The notes: generated by a model from the sequence alone, not told the origin. A stretch of 64,000 nucleotides of DNA from Pseudomonas lactucae (GCF_016937615.1 NZ_JAFHKI010000064.1:31421-95420), one strand, 5' to 3'; positions 1-7,398 are shown, counted from the first letter of the stretch. Program-made: numbers and translations.

Positions 1-2747
1 CTTACAGCTACGTGTCGCCCCACGCCGAGGACCTTCTCGGCTATCCACGCGCTCACTGGCTGATTCCGGGCTTCTGGCGCAACATCATTCACCCCGCCGA
101 CCTGACCCGCACCGAAACCTACTGTTATCGCGAAACCCGCGCCAACCGCGATCACAGCGTCGATTACCGGGTGATCACCGCCGATGGCCGCTGCCTGTGG
201 GTGCGTGACATTGTCAGCCTGATCGAACACGGTCATGAACCGGTACTGCGCGGCCTCATGATTGACATCAGCGAAGCCAAGCGCACCGAAGAAGCCTTGC
301 AGCTTTCCGAGCAGAAGTTTGCTTCAGTGTTCCAGCAGTGTCCGGACATCCTGGTCATTGCTCGGCTGTCCGATGGCTGCCTGCTGGAGGTCAATAAAGC
401 CTTTGAAGATCAAATTGGCTTAACGGCCGCCCAGGTGATTGGTCGCAAAGGCACGGAGCTGGATATATGGGGTATACCGGGCATCGGCCCTGAATTGCTG
501 AAGCGAGTCCAGAACACCAGTATCCACAACCTGGAAATGCCCTTCCTGCGCAGCAACGGTCAAGCCTTTACCGGGCTCATTTCTGCAGCGCCGTTCCAAC
601 TCGATACGGTCGAAGCCATTGTGGTCGTGGTACGCGATATCACCCAGCTCAAGGAAACCCAGCAACAGTTGCAGACCTCCGAAGAGAAGTTTGCCAAAGC
701 CTTCCATGCATCACCCGATGGCCTGCTGCTCAGCCGCCAGCACGATGGCCTGCTGATTGAAGTCAACGAGGGGTTCAGCCGCATTACCGGCTTTGCCGCT
801 GCGACTTCTCTTGACCAATCGACCCTGGAATTGGGTATCTGGGTCGACCTTAACGAGCGTAAACACATGCTGGAGCTGATGCACCGTGACGGGTTTGTCC
901 GCGACTTCATTTGCCATATACGTCGCGCCGACGGGCAGATCCGCCTCTGCGAAGTCTCCAGCCGACCGTTGCCCATCGGCGATGACGACTGCATGCTGAC
1001 CATTGCCCGCGATATTACCGAACGTCAGCTGATGCAGGAAAAACTGCAACAAGCCGCCACCGTCTTCGAGAGCACCGCCGAAGGCGTATTGATCACCGAC
1101 ATCCGGCAAAACATCAGCGCCGTCAACCGCGCCTTCAGCGAGATCACCGGTTACAGCGAAGCCGAGGCCCTCGGCCAAACCCCGCGCCTGCTCGCCTCCG
1201 GCCTGCACGACAGCGCGTTCTACGCGGCGATGTGGCACCAATTGACAGCCCAGGGTCATTGGCAGGGCGAGATCTCCAACCGTCGCAAGAACGGCGCGCT
1301 GTACCCCAGCTGGCTGACCATCAGTGCCGTGCGCAACCCCGATCAATTGATCACCCACTTTGTCGCCGTGTTTGCCGACATCTCCAGCCTCAAGCTGGCC
1401 CAGGCGCGCCTCGACTATCAGGCACACCACGATCCGCTGACCGGCCTGCCCAACCGCACGCTGTTTGAAAACCGGCTGCAGGCCGCCCTCAACGGTCATC
1501 AGGAAACCGGTAAACAGGGCGCGGTGCTGTTTCTTGACCTGGACCGCTTCAAGCACATCAACGACAGCCTCGGCCACCCTGTCGGCGACCTGCTGCTCAA
1601 AGACATCGCCGTGCGCCTCAAGGAACAACTGCGTGACATCGACACCGTCGCCCGCCTGGGCGGCGACGAATTCATCATCCTGCTGCCCGGCCTGCAACAC
1701 GCCAATGATGCCGCGTACCTGGCCAATAAACTGCTGGCCTGCTTCACCCTGCCGTTCCAGGCCGGTGAACACGAGTTCTTTATCAGCGCCAGCATCGGCA
1801 CCAGCCTGTACCCGCAGGACGGCACCGACGTCGCCACGCTGGTCAAAAATGCCGATGCCGCGATGTACCGTTCCAAGGCCAAGGGCCGTAACCGGGTCGA
1901 ACACTACACCCGTGATCTCACCGCCCAGGCCAAGGAGCGCGTCGCCCTGGAGCACGAACTGCGTCGCGCCATCGAGCGTGACGAGTTGAGCCTCTACTAC
2001 CAACCCAAACGAAGCCTCAAGACCCAGGCACTGATTGGCGCCGAAGCCTTGATCCGCTGGCATCACCCGACTTTTGGCGACGTACCGCCTGAACACTTCA
2101 TCGCCCTGGCCGAAGAGAACGGCATGATCCTGCAGATTGGCGATTGGGTCCTGGAGCAGGCCTGTCGACAACTGCACGCGTGGCAAGGCACGTACCATGA
2201 CTTCGGCTCGCTGTCGGTCAACCTTGCCGGGGCGCAACTGCGCCATCCCAACCTGCTGAGTCGCATCGAACAGCTGTTGCGCGACTACCACCTGGCCCCC
2301 GGCTGCCTGCAACTGGAGATCACCGAAAACTTCATCATGAGCCAGGCCGAAGAAGCCCTGGAAGTGCTGCACCAGCTCAAACATCTGGGTGTACAACTGG
2401 CAATCGATGACTTCGGCACTGGCTACTCGTCCCTCAGCTACCTCAAACGCCTGCCGCTGGATTTCCTGAAGATCGACCAATCCTTCGTCCGCGGCCTGCC
2501 CGATGACCCCCACGACGCCGCCATCGTGCGCGCCATCATCGCCCTGGGCCACAGCATGCAATTCACCATCATCGCCGAAGGCGTGGAAAACACCGCGCAA
2601 CAAGCTTTCCTGGCCGCAGAAGGGTGCGAGCAAATGCAAGGCTACATCGTCAGCCTGCCCCTGCCACCCGAGCTTTTTGCAGCTTCCTTTCTTCGTAGAC
2701 GCATTGAGGATTTTTCGGATAGCACACTAGAGAAACCATCGCTATAA
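1..2747 (+). CDS. rmcA: PAS-PAS-PAS-PAS-GGDEF-EAL c-di-GMP protein, 5' end cut off (RmcA-like)
   Basis: The reading frame is open from the window edge (codons before the GTG at 12 read Tyr-Ser-Tyr), so the true start lies outside. About 911 residues are visible: four PAS/PAC sensor repeats over roughly residues 1-465 (counting from position 12), a GGDEF domain with an intact GGDEF signature near residue 550, and an EAL domain with EALIRWHHP near 678 and DDFGTGYSSL near 799. Both catalytic signatures are complete, so diguanylate cyclase and phosphodiesterase activity are both possible; RmcA-type proteins usually act as phosphodiesterases linked to redox or flavin sensing. The CAU tRNA immediately downstream matches the PA0575 (rmcA)/tRNA arrangement I recall from P. 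aeruginosa, which supports the symbol. The N-terminal periplasmic and membrane part expected of RmcA cannot be seen here. Confidence 0.85.
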   Translation, partial: YSYVSPHAEDLLGYPRAHWLIPGFWRNIIHPADLTRTETYCYRETRANRDHSVDYRVITADGRCLWVRDIVSLIEHGHEPVLRGLMIDISEAKRTEEALQLSEQKFASVFQQCPDILVIARLSDGCLLEVNKAFEDQIGLTAAQVIGRKGTELDIWGIPGIGPELLKRVQNTSIHNLEMPFLRSNGQAFTGLISAAPFQLDTVEAIVVVVRDITQLKETQQQLQTSEEKFAKAFHASPDGLLLSRQHDGLLIEVNEGFSRITGFAAATSLDQSTLELGIWVDLNERKHMLELMHRDGFVRDFICHIRRADGQIRLCEVSSRPLPIGDDDCMLTIARDITERQLMQEKLQQAATVFESTAEGVLITDIRQNISAVNRAFSEITGYSEAEALGQTPRLLASGLHDSAFYAAMWHQLTAQGHWQGEISNRRKNGALYPSWLTISAVRNPDQLITHFVAVFADISSLKLAQARLDYQAHHDPLTGLPNRTLFENRLQAALNGHQETGKQGAVLFLDLDRFKHINDSLGHPVGDLLLKDIAVRLKEQLRDIDTVARLGGDEFIILLPGLQHANDAAYLANKLLACFTLPFQAGEHEFFISASIGTSLYPQDGTDVATLVKNADAAMYRSKAKGRNRVEHYTRDLTAQAKERVALEHELRRAIERDELSLYYQPKRSLKTQALIGAEALIRWHHPTFGDVPPEHFIALAEENGMILQIGDWVLEQACRQLHAWQGTYHDFGSLSVNLAGAQLRHPNLLSRIEQLLRDYHLAPGCLQLEITENFIMSQAEEALEVLHQLKHLGVQLAIDDFGTGYSSLSYLKRLPLDFLKIDQSFVRGLPDDPHDAAIVRAIIALGHSMQFTIIAEGVENTAQQAFLAAEGCEQMQGYIVSLPLPPELFAASFLRRRIEDFSDSTLEKPSL

Positions 2748-2762
2748 TCCGCGACCTGTTAA

Positions 2763-2839
2763 GGGCCTATAGCTCAGTTGGTCAGAGCAGAGGACTCATA
2801 ATCCTTTGGTCCACGGTTCAAGTCCGTGTGGGCCCACCA
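2763..2839 (+). tRNA. tRNA with CAU anticodon (probably tRNA-Ile2; usually annotated tRNA-Met)
   Basis: Complete 77-nt cloverleaf: acceptor GGGCCTA pairs with TGGGCCC, D stem GCTC/GAGC, anticodon stem GAGGA/TCCTT with loop CTCATAA, T stem CACGG/CCGTG with TTCAAGT loop, and encoded CCA. The anticodon is CAU. It lacks initiator features. The acceptor pairs C4-G69 and C5-G68 with A37/A38 are the determinants known for TilS (lysidine) recognition of tRNA-Ile2, so it may decode AUA rather than AUG. Its 3' end is the integration site of the adjacent island. Confidence 0.93.
2793..2839 (+). repeat. attL: 47-bp direct repeat inside the tRNA 3' half
   Basis: The 47 bases from the anticodon stem to the CCA recur without mismatch at 13598-13644. 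The two copies bracket the genomic island. This copy belongs to the complete tRNA gene, so the island kept the tRNA functional on insertion, as tyrosine-recombinase elements typically do. Confidence 0.93.
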
Positions 2840-2944
2840 TATAAACCAAGGGCTGCAGCAATGCTGCAGTTTCGAGAGGGTGTTTTGGAATGCCTCCGAG
2901 GTACAGTTTCGGTACAGTCCGTGCCGATGTCTTCGGAGAACAGC

Positions 2945-3616
2945 ATGGCAACTCTCGTAAAAACCCCATCAGGAACCTGGAAAGCGGTCATCCGAAAAGT
3001 CGGATGGCCGACAGCATCCAAAACGTTTCGCACCAAACGCGATGCAGAGGATTGGTCACGTCGAACCGAAGACGAGATGGTCAGAGGTGTCTACATCCAG
3101 CGCAGCGGATCAGAGCGGATGACCCTAGAAGCGGCGCTGAAGCGTTATCTGTCTGAGGTCACTCCTACCAAAAAGCCTTCTACTCAGAATGGCGAAGCAA
3201 GCAAGGCAAAAAAGCTCACTACCGAGCTGGGTAAATACTCCCTTGCAGCCCTCTCCAGCGAAATCATCGCAGCCTACCGTGACAAGCGACTGTCTCAGCC
3301 CGCAGCCCGCAAGCGCACATTGACCAGCAACAACACCGTTCGGCTTGAGTTGGCGCTCTTGGGACATCTTTACTCAACGGCAATCAAAGAATGGGGGCTC
3401 GGCCTCACATTCAATCCAGTTGCTTTTCAAAAAAAGATCCTGAGTGAGCAAACTTGGGAAGCAAAAAGCAAAGGCGAAAAGCTTCTACTGACAGACCTTA
3501 AAGGCAAGACATTTGCTTTCAATCGATCAGTTGATGAGAAAGGGCTGGATTGCCTGAATTGTGGCTTCGGCACAGGCATGCCTGAGTCTTGGCAGCAATT
3601 CGATCCAAACAAGTAA
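2945..3616 (+). pseudogene. tyrosine integrase remnant (N-terminal part only)
   Basis: The ATG at 2945 opens a 223-residue frame that begins like a phage-type integrase: an arm-type N-terminal domain (MATLVKTPSGTWKAVIRK..., positively charged, with a FRTKRDAEDW segment) followed by a helical core-binding-like region to about residue 190, including NNTVRLELALLGHLYSTAIKEW-type helices. The family is normally about 350-400 residues. Here sequence after NPVAF loses similarity to integrases, and no catalytic R, H-x-x-R or Y can be found in the rest of the frame or in the next 200 bases. Position directly beside the attL tRNA is where the element's integrase should be. Probably inactivated by a deletion or internal recombination. 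Confidence 0.75.
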
Positions 3617-3637
3617 ATTCAGACTCAAGGAGAGGTA

Positions 3638-3751
3638 ATGACGAAAAGTTTCGCTTGGCCGCTCCTATGGAAAAGCCAGGTATTCCTTCATCGGACCGAC
3701 GCGATCAAGTTTTCGCATCTTAAAAAGGTGCGCAACGTAGCGGGGCTCTGA
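3638..3751 (+). CDS. small ORF, 37 aa, with strong ribosome binding site
   Basis: ATG at 3638, two bases after a strong AAGGAGAGG Shine-Dalgarno sequence that begins 13 bases after the integrase remnant's stop. The predicted peptide starts MTKSFAWPLLWKSQVFLH and ends with a basic segment HLKKVRNVAGL. I recognise no family. It could be a genuine small protein co-transcribed with the remnant, or the start of a longer gene truncated by the same event that removed the integrase catalytic domain. Confidence 0.35.
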   Translation: MTKSFAWPLLWKSQVFLHRTDAIKFSHLKKVRNVAGL

Positions 3752-3780
3752 TTGCCTGCCGCTGCTTTTCGCTTAGATAG

Positions 3781-3817
3781 AGGGGTGCTAGACTTCTTGT
3801 CGATGTCTAGCACCCCT
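3781..3817. other. perfect 13-bp inverted repeat (hairpin)
   Basis: AGGGGTGCTAGAC at 3781-3793 pairs without mismatch with GTCTAGCACCCCT at 3805-3817 across an 11-base loop. It sits just before the tandem repeat array. There is no U-tract on the + strand, so it is not a classical terminator; it may be a protein-binding site or RNA structure. Confidence 0.7.
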
Positions 3818-3820
3818 AGC

Positions 3821-3986
3821 GTTGCACCACCACAGCCCTGACCAGTCAAGACTCGACCCTCAGCTGGTCTAGGGCTTTACTTTTGCGGGCATCGAGGTGG
3901 GTGGATTGGCACTCGATGCCCGTAGCTCTTCTCCTCAGTAACTGCATTTTCGGCCTCCTCTAGGTCGTATCGGTTGTCAGCTAAAC
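3821..3986. repeat. tandem double-hairpin repeat, unit 1 (166 bp)
   Basis: First of three direct repeats starting GTTGCACCACCACAGCCC. It contains hairpin I (AGCCCTGACCAG pairing with CTGGTC-T-AGGGCT) followed on the + strand by a T-rich run, so it resembles an intrinsic terminator, then hairpin II (GGGCATCGAG pairing with CTCGATGCCC). On the minus strand an ATG at 3947 with GGAGG six bases upstream opens a 33-codon frame ending at 3846 (MQLLRRRATGIECQSTHLDA..., then a basic and acidic tail). Confidence 0.85.
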
Positions 3987-4151
3987 GTTGCACCACCACA
4001 GCCCTGACCAGTCAAGACTCGACCCTCAGCCGGTCCAGGGCTTTATTTTTGAGGGCATCGAGGTGGTGGATTGGCACTCGATGCCCGTAGCTCTTCTCTT
4101 CAGTAACTGCATTTTCGCTCTCCTCTAGATCGTATCGGTTGTCAGCTAAAC
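3987..4151. repeat. tandem double-hairpin repeat, unit 2 (165 bp)
   Basis: Near-identical to unit 1 with scattered substitutions and one base fewer in the hairpin II loop. Hairpin II arms are unchanged. The hairpin I base (AGCCCTG/CAGGGCT) is kept, followed by TTATTTTTG. The minus-strand peptide frame seen in unit 1 is shifted by the missing base (ATG 4112, stop 4026, 28 codons), so structure is conserved better than reading frame. Confidence 0.85.
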
Positions 4152-4272
4152 GTTGCACCACCACAGCCCTGCCCTGTCCTGCCCAGTCAAGACTCGACCC
4201 TCAGCTGGTCCAGGGCTTTATTTTTTGAGGGCATCGAGGTGCGCGGATTGGCACTCGATGCCCGTAGCTCTC
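4152..4272. repeat. tandem double-hairpin repeat, unit 3 (partial)
   Basis: Truncated third copy. Both hairpins are present (AGCCCTG/CAGGGCT followed by TTATTTTTTG; GGGCATCGAG/CTCGATGCCC) with a small duplication (CCCTGTCCTGCC) near the start. The repeat runs directly into the 3' end of the minus-strand gene that stops at 4273, so it also forms that gene's 3' untranslated region. Confidence 0.8.
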
Positions 4273-4941
4273 TTAAGCACTTGCCTTAGCCTTCGCTGTC
4301 CGTTTGGGCTTGCTGGATGAAGCCGGTGCCGGCGGAGATGGCGATGCTTTTTTGCTTCCTTTTGCGGCCTTGGCTGCGACTGCCTTCTCTGCTTTTTGGA
4401 GTTCTGCCCAATGGGCCTGGAATGCCTCGATATCGCCATAGGCACCAATCTCCGGGAGTCGCTCGATGAAGCGGCTATACAGGCCATCCTGAACCTTGCT
4501 GTGCTTACGCATCCACTCGACCGCAGCGTTAGGATTGGTGAGCATCACATAGTGAAATTCGCCGGATGCACCTGGCTTGGTCATGATGAAGTTCAGCTCC
4601 CGGAGCTTCTTCATCCGACGACGCCAGGTGTCCACGGCACGCTCCCCGAGAAAACCCGCTTCGGCAGCAAACGTGCTTGGATTCTCGATCGTTATGACCG
4701 GATGATCGGGCATACGCGCCCATAGACAAAACAGCACGTGCCCAGCAGGTTGTCCCTTCGAATCGGCGTCAATAATCTGCATGGCAATGGGTAGGGTCCG
4801 AGGGATCGTGCTGAAGCCATCGTGGGTTTTGCGCGTCCATTTCAACGCCTCGGAAATGTCAGGGAAGTGGACTAGCATCAGTTGCTGAGCACGTTCCGCC
4901 ATCGTTAAGCGGCGTTTTGCTGACTGTTTTGCGTTGGCCAT
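4273..4941 (-). CDS. unknown island protein, 222 aa, possible winged-helix or Rep-like DNA-binding protein
   Basis: Start ATG 4941 is chosen because AAGGG lies seven bases upstream; an in-frame extension to 5010 lacks a site. The protein has a basic N-terminus (MANAKQSAKRRLTMAERAQQ), a central part with SFAAEAGFLGERAV-like and DTWRRRMKKLRELNFI segments that read like a helix-turn-helix followed by a wing (here STFAAEAGFLGERAVDTWR then a beta-rich EFHYVMLTNP), and a low-complexity Ala/Lys/Ser/Pro tail (last 40 residues) typical of DNA-binding proteins. No named family is recognised. The upstream 360 bases hold an 18-bp palindrome and 18-bp tandem repeats, which would suit a replication initiator or autoregulated repressor. 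Function is inference only. Confidence 0.6.
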   Translation of the reverse strand: MANAKQSAKRRLTMAERAQQLMLVHFPDISEALKWTRKTHDGFSTIPRTLPIAMQIIDADSKGQPAGHVLFCLWARMPDHPVITIENPSTFAAEAGFLGERAVDTWRRRMKKLRELNFIMTKPGASGEFHYVMLTNPNAAVEWMRKHSKVQDGLYSRFIERLPEIGAYGDIEAFQAHWAELQKAEKAVAAKAAKGSKKASPSPPAPASSSKPKRTAKAKASA

Positions 4942-5098
4942 TGTGTAGCCCTTATCCGTTTTCTGTTGGGTCCAGTTTCCCGGCATTCGCTGACGATGGC
5001 AAACCGTCATTACACGCGTATATCACGCATTACTATGCACGCGAATTGACGATACAGCTTACTCAATTGCATGAAATAGCCTAACTCACTCCTTCGTA

Positions 5099-5116
5099 TT
5101 GCGCGATATCGCGCAA
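5099..5116. promoter_or_regulatory. perfect 18-bp palindrome, candidate operator
   Basis: TTGCGCGATATCGCGCAA is fully self-complementary. It lies 158 bases upstream of the gene starting at 4941 and in an otherwise AT-rich intergenic stretch (4942-5298) that holds no convincing gene. Confidence 0.5.
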
Positions 5117-5174
5117 ATTCAGCTGAAAAAACTCATTAATTTCATAATGTTATGGCGAACCTGCGGTGCTCGTT

Positions 5175-5228
5175 GTGCTGAATGTACTCAGCGTGCTGTA
5201 TGTGCTCGGTGTGCTGATGGGTGTAGGG
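5175..5228. repeat. iteron-like 18-bp tandem repeats (about three units)
   Basis: Units begin at 5175, 5193 and 5211, each starting GTGCTG and followed by related ATGTRCTCRGY sequence; the third is partial. Together with the nearby palindrome this resembles a small iteron cluster or regulator-binding array between the recombinase and the possible winged-helix gene. Confidence 0.5.
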
Positions 5229-5298
5229 TGTGGGAAGAGGGGCGTGAAATCCATTAACCCCTCCTGAAATTTTCAGAGAAGACTGTGCTGGGGTGACC

Positions 5299-6252
5299 TC
5301 AGTAGCGGACTTTGAAGGTCGGTGAATCCTCCGCCCGCAGCTGTCGGCGATCGTAGATCCGGGTGGTGCTGATATTCGCGTGGCCCAGCCAAGCCTGAAC
5401 CTTGGCAATATCCGCCTCGTTTTCCAGGGCATTGGTCGCTGCGGTTGCCCGCAGACCATGCACTCCCAAGCCGGCCACCTCAATGCCGACTGCTTTCGCA
5501 TAGCCTCCGACCATCACGTAAATACCATTCGCGGTAACGCCGGCGCCGGTCTGGCGGCCACGTAGGGGTTTGAAGAGCGGCACTTTGCTTTCTTCCTGGT
5601 GATACCCAGAAACCTGCAGATAGGCATGAATACGCTCGGCCGCGACAGGGTGCAGCGGCAGATAGCGCATCTTGCCGCCTTTACCGTGGATCTGCAGGTA
5701 CTTGATGCCGCGTCGCTCCTGGATATCAGCCACCATCAATTGGGCCGCTTCCTCGCGCCGCAGGCCGTGATAGAGGAGTACCGCAAGAATTGCCCGGTCA
5801 CGCAGTCCCTTGAGCGTTTCAGTATCTGGAGCATCGAGCAGCTGCTTGGCCTGGTGATCACCGAGGGCCGGTGTCTTGCCCTCGTTGCTTTCAACTCGGG
5901 GCCGTTTCACGCCATGCACGGGATTGCCTCCAGTGACCGCATTGTTCTCCAGGAGGTGATCGAACAGGCTGGCAAGCGCCGCCAGTTTGCGGCGTATGGT
6001 GGCCCCAGCCAGGCCTCGGCCTTCCAGCTGCGCGCGCCAAGCTAAAACATGGGAGCGCGTCACGGCGCGAAACTCCTCGGTGCCGACCAGACCGACAAAG
6101 CTGCAGAAGTCCTGCAGGTCATTCTGGTAAGCACGACGCGTGCGGTGGTTATCGATATTGGCGAACCACTCGACTGCGGCCGGCACGCTGGCCAACTGCT
6201 GGAACTCGACGGCTGTCAGTCGGCGTTCGCTGGAAAGGATGAGATCTGACAC
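5299..6252 (-). CDS. XerC/XerD-type tyrosine recombinase
   Basis: 317 residues, start GTG at 6252 with AAGGGAG upstream. A SAM-like core-binding domain (about 20-110: NHRTRRAYQNDLQDFCSFV, then GLAGATIRRKLAALASLFDH) is followed by a complete catalytic domain: Arg in YHGLRREEAAQL, Lys in IHGKGGKMRYLPL, H-x-x-R in GVHGLRATAATNAL, the second His in WLGHANISTTRIYDRR, and the nucleophile Tyr in that same segment. Length and organisation match phage-integrase/Xer proteins without an arm-binding domain. It starts one base after the stop of the upstream HEPN-like gene, indicating one transcript and translational coupling. It is the only intact recombinase in the island and could drive excision in place of the broken integrase, or act on another site such as the hairpin repeats. 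Confidence 0.93.
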   Translation of the reverse strand: MSDLILSSERRLTAVEFQQLASVPAAVEWFANIDNHRTRRAYQNDLQDFCSFVGLVGTEEFRAVTRSHVLAWRAQLEGRGLAGATIRRKLAALASLFDHLLENNAVTGGNPVHGVKRPRVESNEGKTPALGDHQAKQLLDAPDTETLKGLRDRAILAVLLYHGLRREEAAQLMVADIQERRGIKYLQIHGKGGKMRYLPLHPVAAERIHAYLQVSGYHQEESKVPLFKPLRGRQTGAGVTANGIYVMVGGYAKAVGIEVAGLGVHGLRATAATNALENEADIAKVQAWLGHANISTTRIYDRRQLRAEDSPTFKVRY

Positions 6253-6253
6253 C

Positions 6254-6919
6254 TCAAACTCCCTTCAGATGTTTTTTATGGATCTCTTGGCAACGGTCAA
6301 TGACTTTCTTTACGCGAGCATTAAGCAAGTAGTCGTTACGGAAACCCGGTGGGCAGATGCTTCTATCGCGCCAAAGAAAGCCGCCAAAAATGCCGCAGGG
6401 CGACGCTTCCAGTTCGAGTGAGAGTAGCACCAGGGTCATGTAGGCGTTGGGCACCTGATCTTCTTCAAATTGAACCCATTCGGTCCTCATGGTCTCCCTG
6501 ACCGTTCCCGTAACGTTTTCCGGCACTGACTTGTAATGCACTAGTTTATTTCGCGCTTGCACGAGCTTAGCGAGGTGTTGGATTGCCAGACCTTTGTTGT
6601 CGAGCGATTGGCCACAAATCTGGCGGGTCAGCTTCTTCCATTTAGGTACCAAGCTCACCCTGTCCAGAGAAGGCTTGCTGGCTTCCAGATCACCCAGGGC
6701 TGTGGCCGCAAACTCAAATGCCGCCGCCTCGATGGCCATCGCAGCAAATACGATGGTCTTGATGCCGCTGACACGTGGTCCCTCATACCGGCCCAACCCA
6801 CCCGTTGCGGCCTCATTCAGAAAATCCCCGAATGCTTGCTCGGCGATGTCGACATAGGTCTGCACCATCGAGCCTGCGCGGACCGGATGGATGTACCTGT
6901 GCGGTTCTAAAACATCCAC
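6254..6919 (-). CDS. HEPN-like protein co-transcribed with recombinase
   Basis: The best start is the GTG at 6919, six bases after AAGGAG (221 aa); a longer frame from 6964 would run through a palindrome. The protein is alpha-helical in composition, with an AAMAIEAAAFEFAATALG helix and, at about residues 123-128, the motif ARNKLVHYKS. This fits the R-x(4-6)-H signature of HEPN ribonucleases and related HEPN-fold proteins, which in bacteria occur mainly in toxin-antitoxin and antiviral systems. No nucleotidyltransferase (MNT) partner is adjacent; instead the gene is followed by the recombinase after one base. Family membership is suggested by one motif and overall character, so an unrelated helical protein is possible. 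Confidence 0.55.
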   Translation of the reverse strand: MDVLEPHRYIHPVRAGSMVQTYVDIAEQAFGDFLNEAATGGLGRYEGPRVSGIKTIVFAAMAIEAAAFEFAATALGDLEASKPSLDRVSLVPKWKKLTRQICGQSLDNKGLAIQHLAKLVQARNKLVHYKSVPENVTGTVRETMRTEWVQFEEDQVPNAYMTLVLLSLELEASPCGIFGGFLWRDRSICPPGFRNDYLLNARVKKVIDRCQEIHKKHLKGV

Positions 6920-6938
6920 CGACAGCTCCTTTTTAAAA

Positions 6939-6964
6939 GTGGTGATAACGTATTTTATCACCAC
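6939..6964. promoter_or_regulatory. 10-bp inverted repeat upstream of the HEPN-recombinase operon
   Basis: GTGGTGATAA at 6939-6948 pairs perfectly with TTATCACCAC at 6955-6964 across six bases. It ends about 20 bases upstream of the GTG start at 6919, a typical position for an operator or leader hairpin. Confidence 0.6.
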
Positions 6965-7029
6965 TTATAGGCAGGCTATTTCGTGTAGCTGAGTGAGCCG
7001 GGATTAGCCCCCGACCCTTTGGTGGGACG

Positions 7030-7398
7030 TCACACTAATAGACCGTCTTGGGCGTCTGCGCCATCTGCGTCTGCAGCACGCTGATTTTTGATCAGTTGAG
7101 TGTTTTGAGCTTTGGTCAGCGATGCTCTGCGCTTGTTCGCACGATGAAATTTGGCGATGACAGGCATATCGCTGCCTACAAACGTCACAGGGTCTGACGG
7201 GTTGTTACGCAGATCGTTCTTGGTCATCTGCAGAGCCAGTACATCCGGATCGACGCCTTCTGCCAGAGACTGGCTGATGCGAGCCGCCACAACACCAGTA
7301 CGCTCCTCCTGGTCGTGCGTTACCACCTCGAATGCATCGACGGCCTTGTCCGCGACCTTCCTGGCTTTGTTTTTAATTTCTTCAATCAAATCGGTCAT
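7030..7398 (-). CDS. unknown 122-aa island protein
   Basis: ATG at 7398 with a GAGAAG-like site about ten bases upstream. Composition is hydrophilic: an amphipathic charged N-terminus (MTDLIEEIKNKARKVADKAV), a middle part with NDLRNNPSDPVTFVGSDMPV, and an Ala/Asp-rich C-terminus ending DGADAQDGLLV. No signal peptide, membrane segment or known domain is recognised. It runs in the same direction as the HEPN-recombinase pair, 65 bases or more upstream of them and separated by the inverted repeat at 6939-6964, so it is probably a separate transcription unit. Confidence 0.55.
   Translation of the reverse strand: MTDLIEEIKNKARKVADKAVDAFEVVTHDQEERTGVVAARISQSLAEGVDPDVLALQMTKNDLRNNPSDPVTFVGSDMPVIAKFHRANKRRASLTKAQNTQLIKNQRAADADGADAQDGLLV

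Noticed and set aside
711..2639. 642-aa minus-strand frame inside rmcA
   Set aside because: Antisense shadow of a conserved GC-rich gene; no ribosome site and no recognisable protein sequence.
3960..3990. KorA-like operator (GTTTAGCTAAAC) at repeat borders
   Set aside because: Only one half-site plus a partial second half (GTTTAGCTGACA on the minus strand) matches; no KorA gene is present.
3821..4272. CRISPR array
   Set aside because: Units are about 165 bp, contiguous and without unique spacers, and no cas genes exist in the window.
5142..5501. 119-aa minus-strand frame with a His-rich repeated tail
   Set aside because: Runs in another frame through the recombinase 3' end; the peptide repeats (QHTEHI-like) simply reflect the 18-bp DNA tandem repeat.
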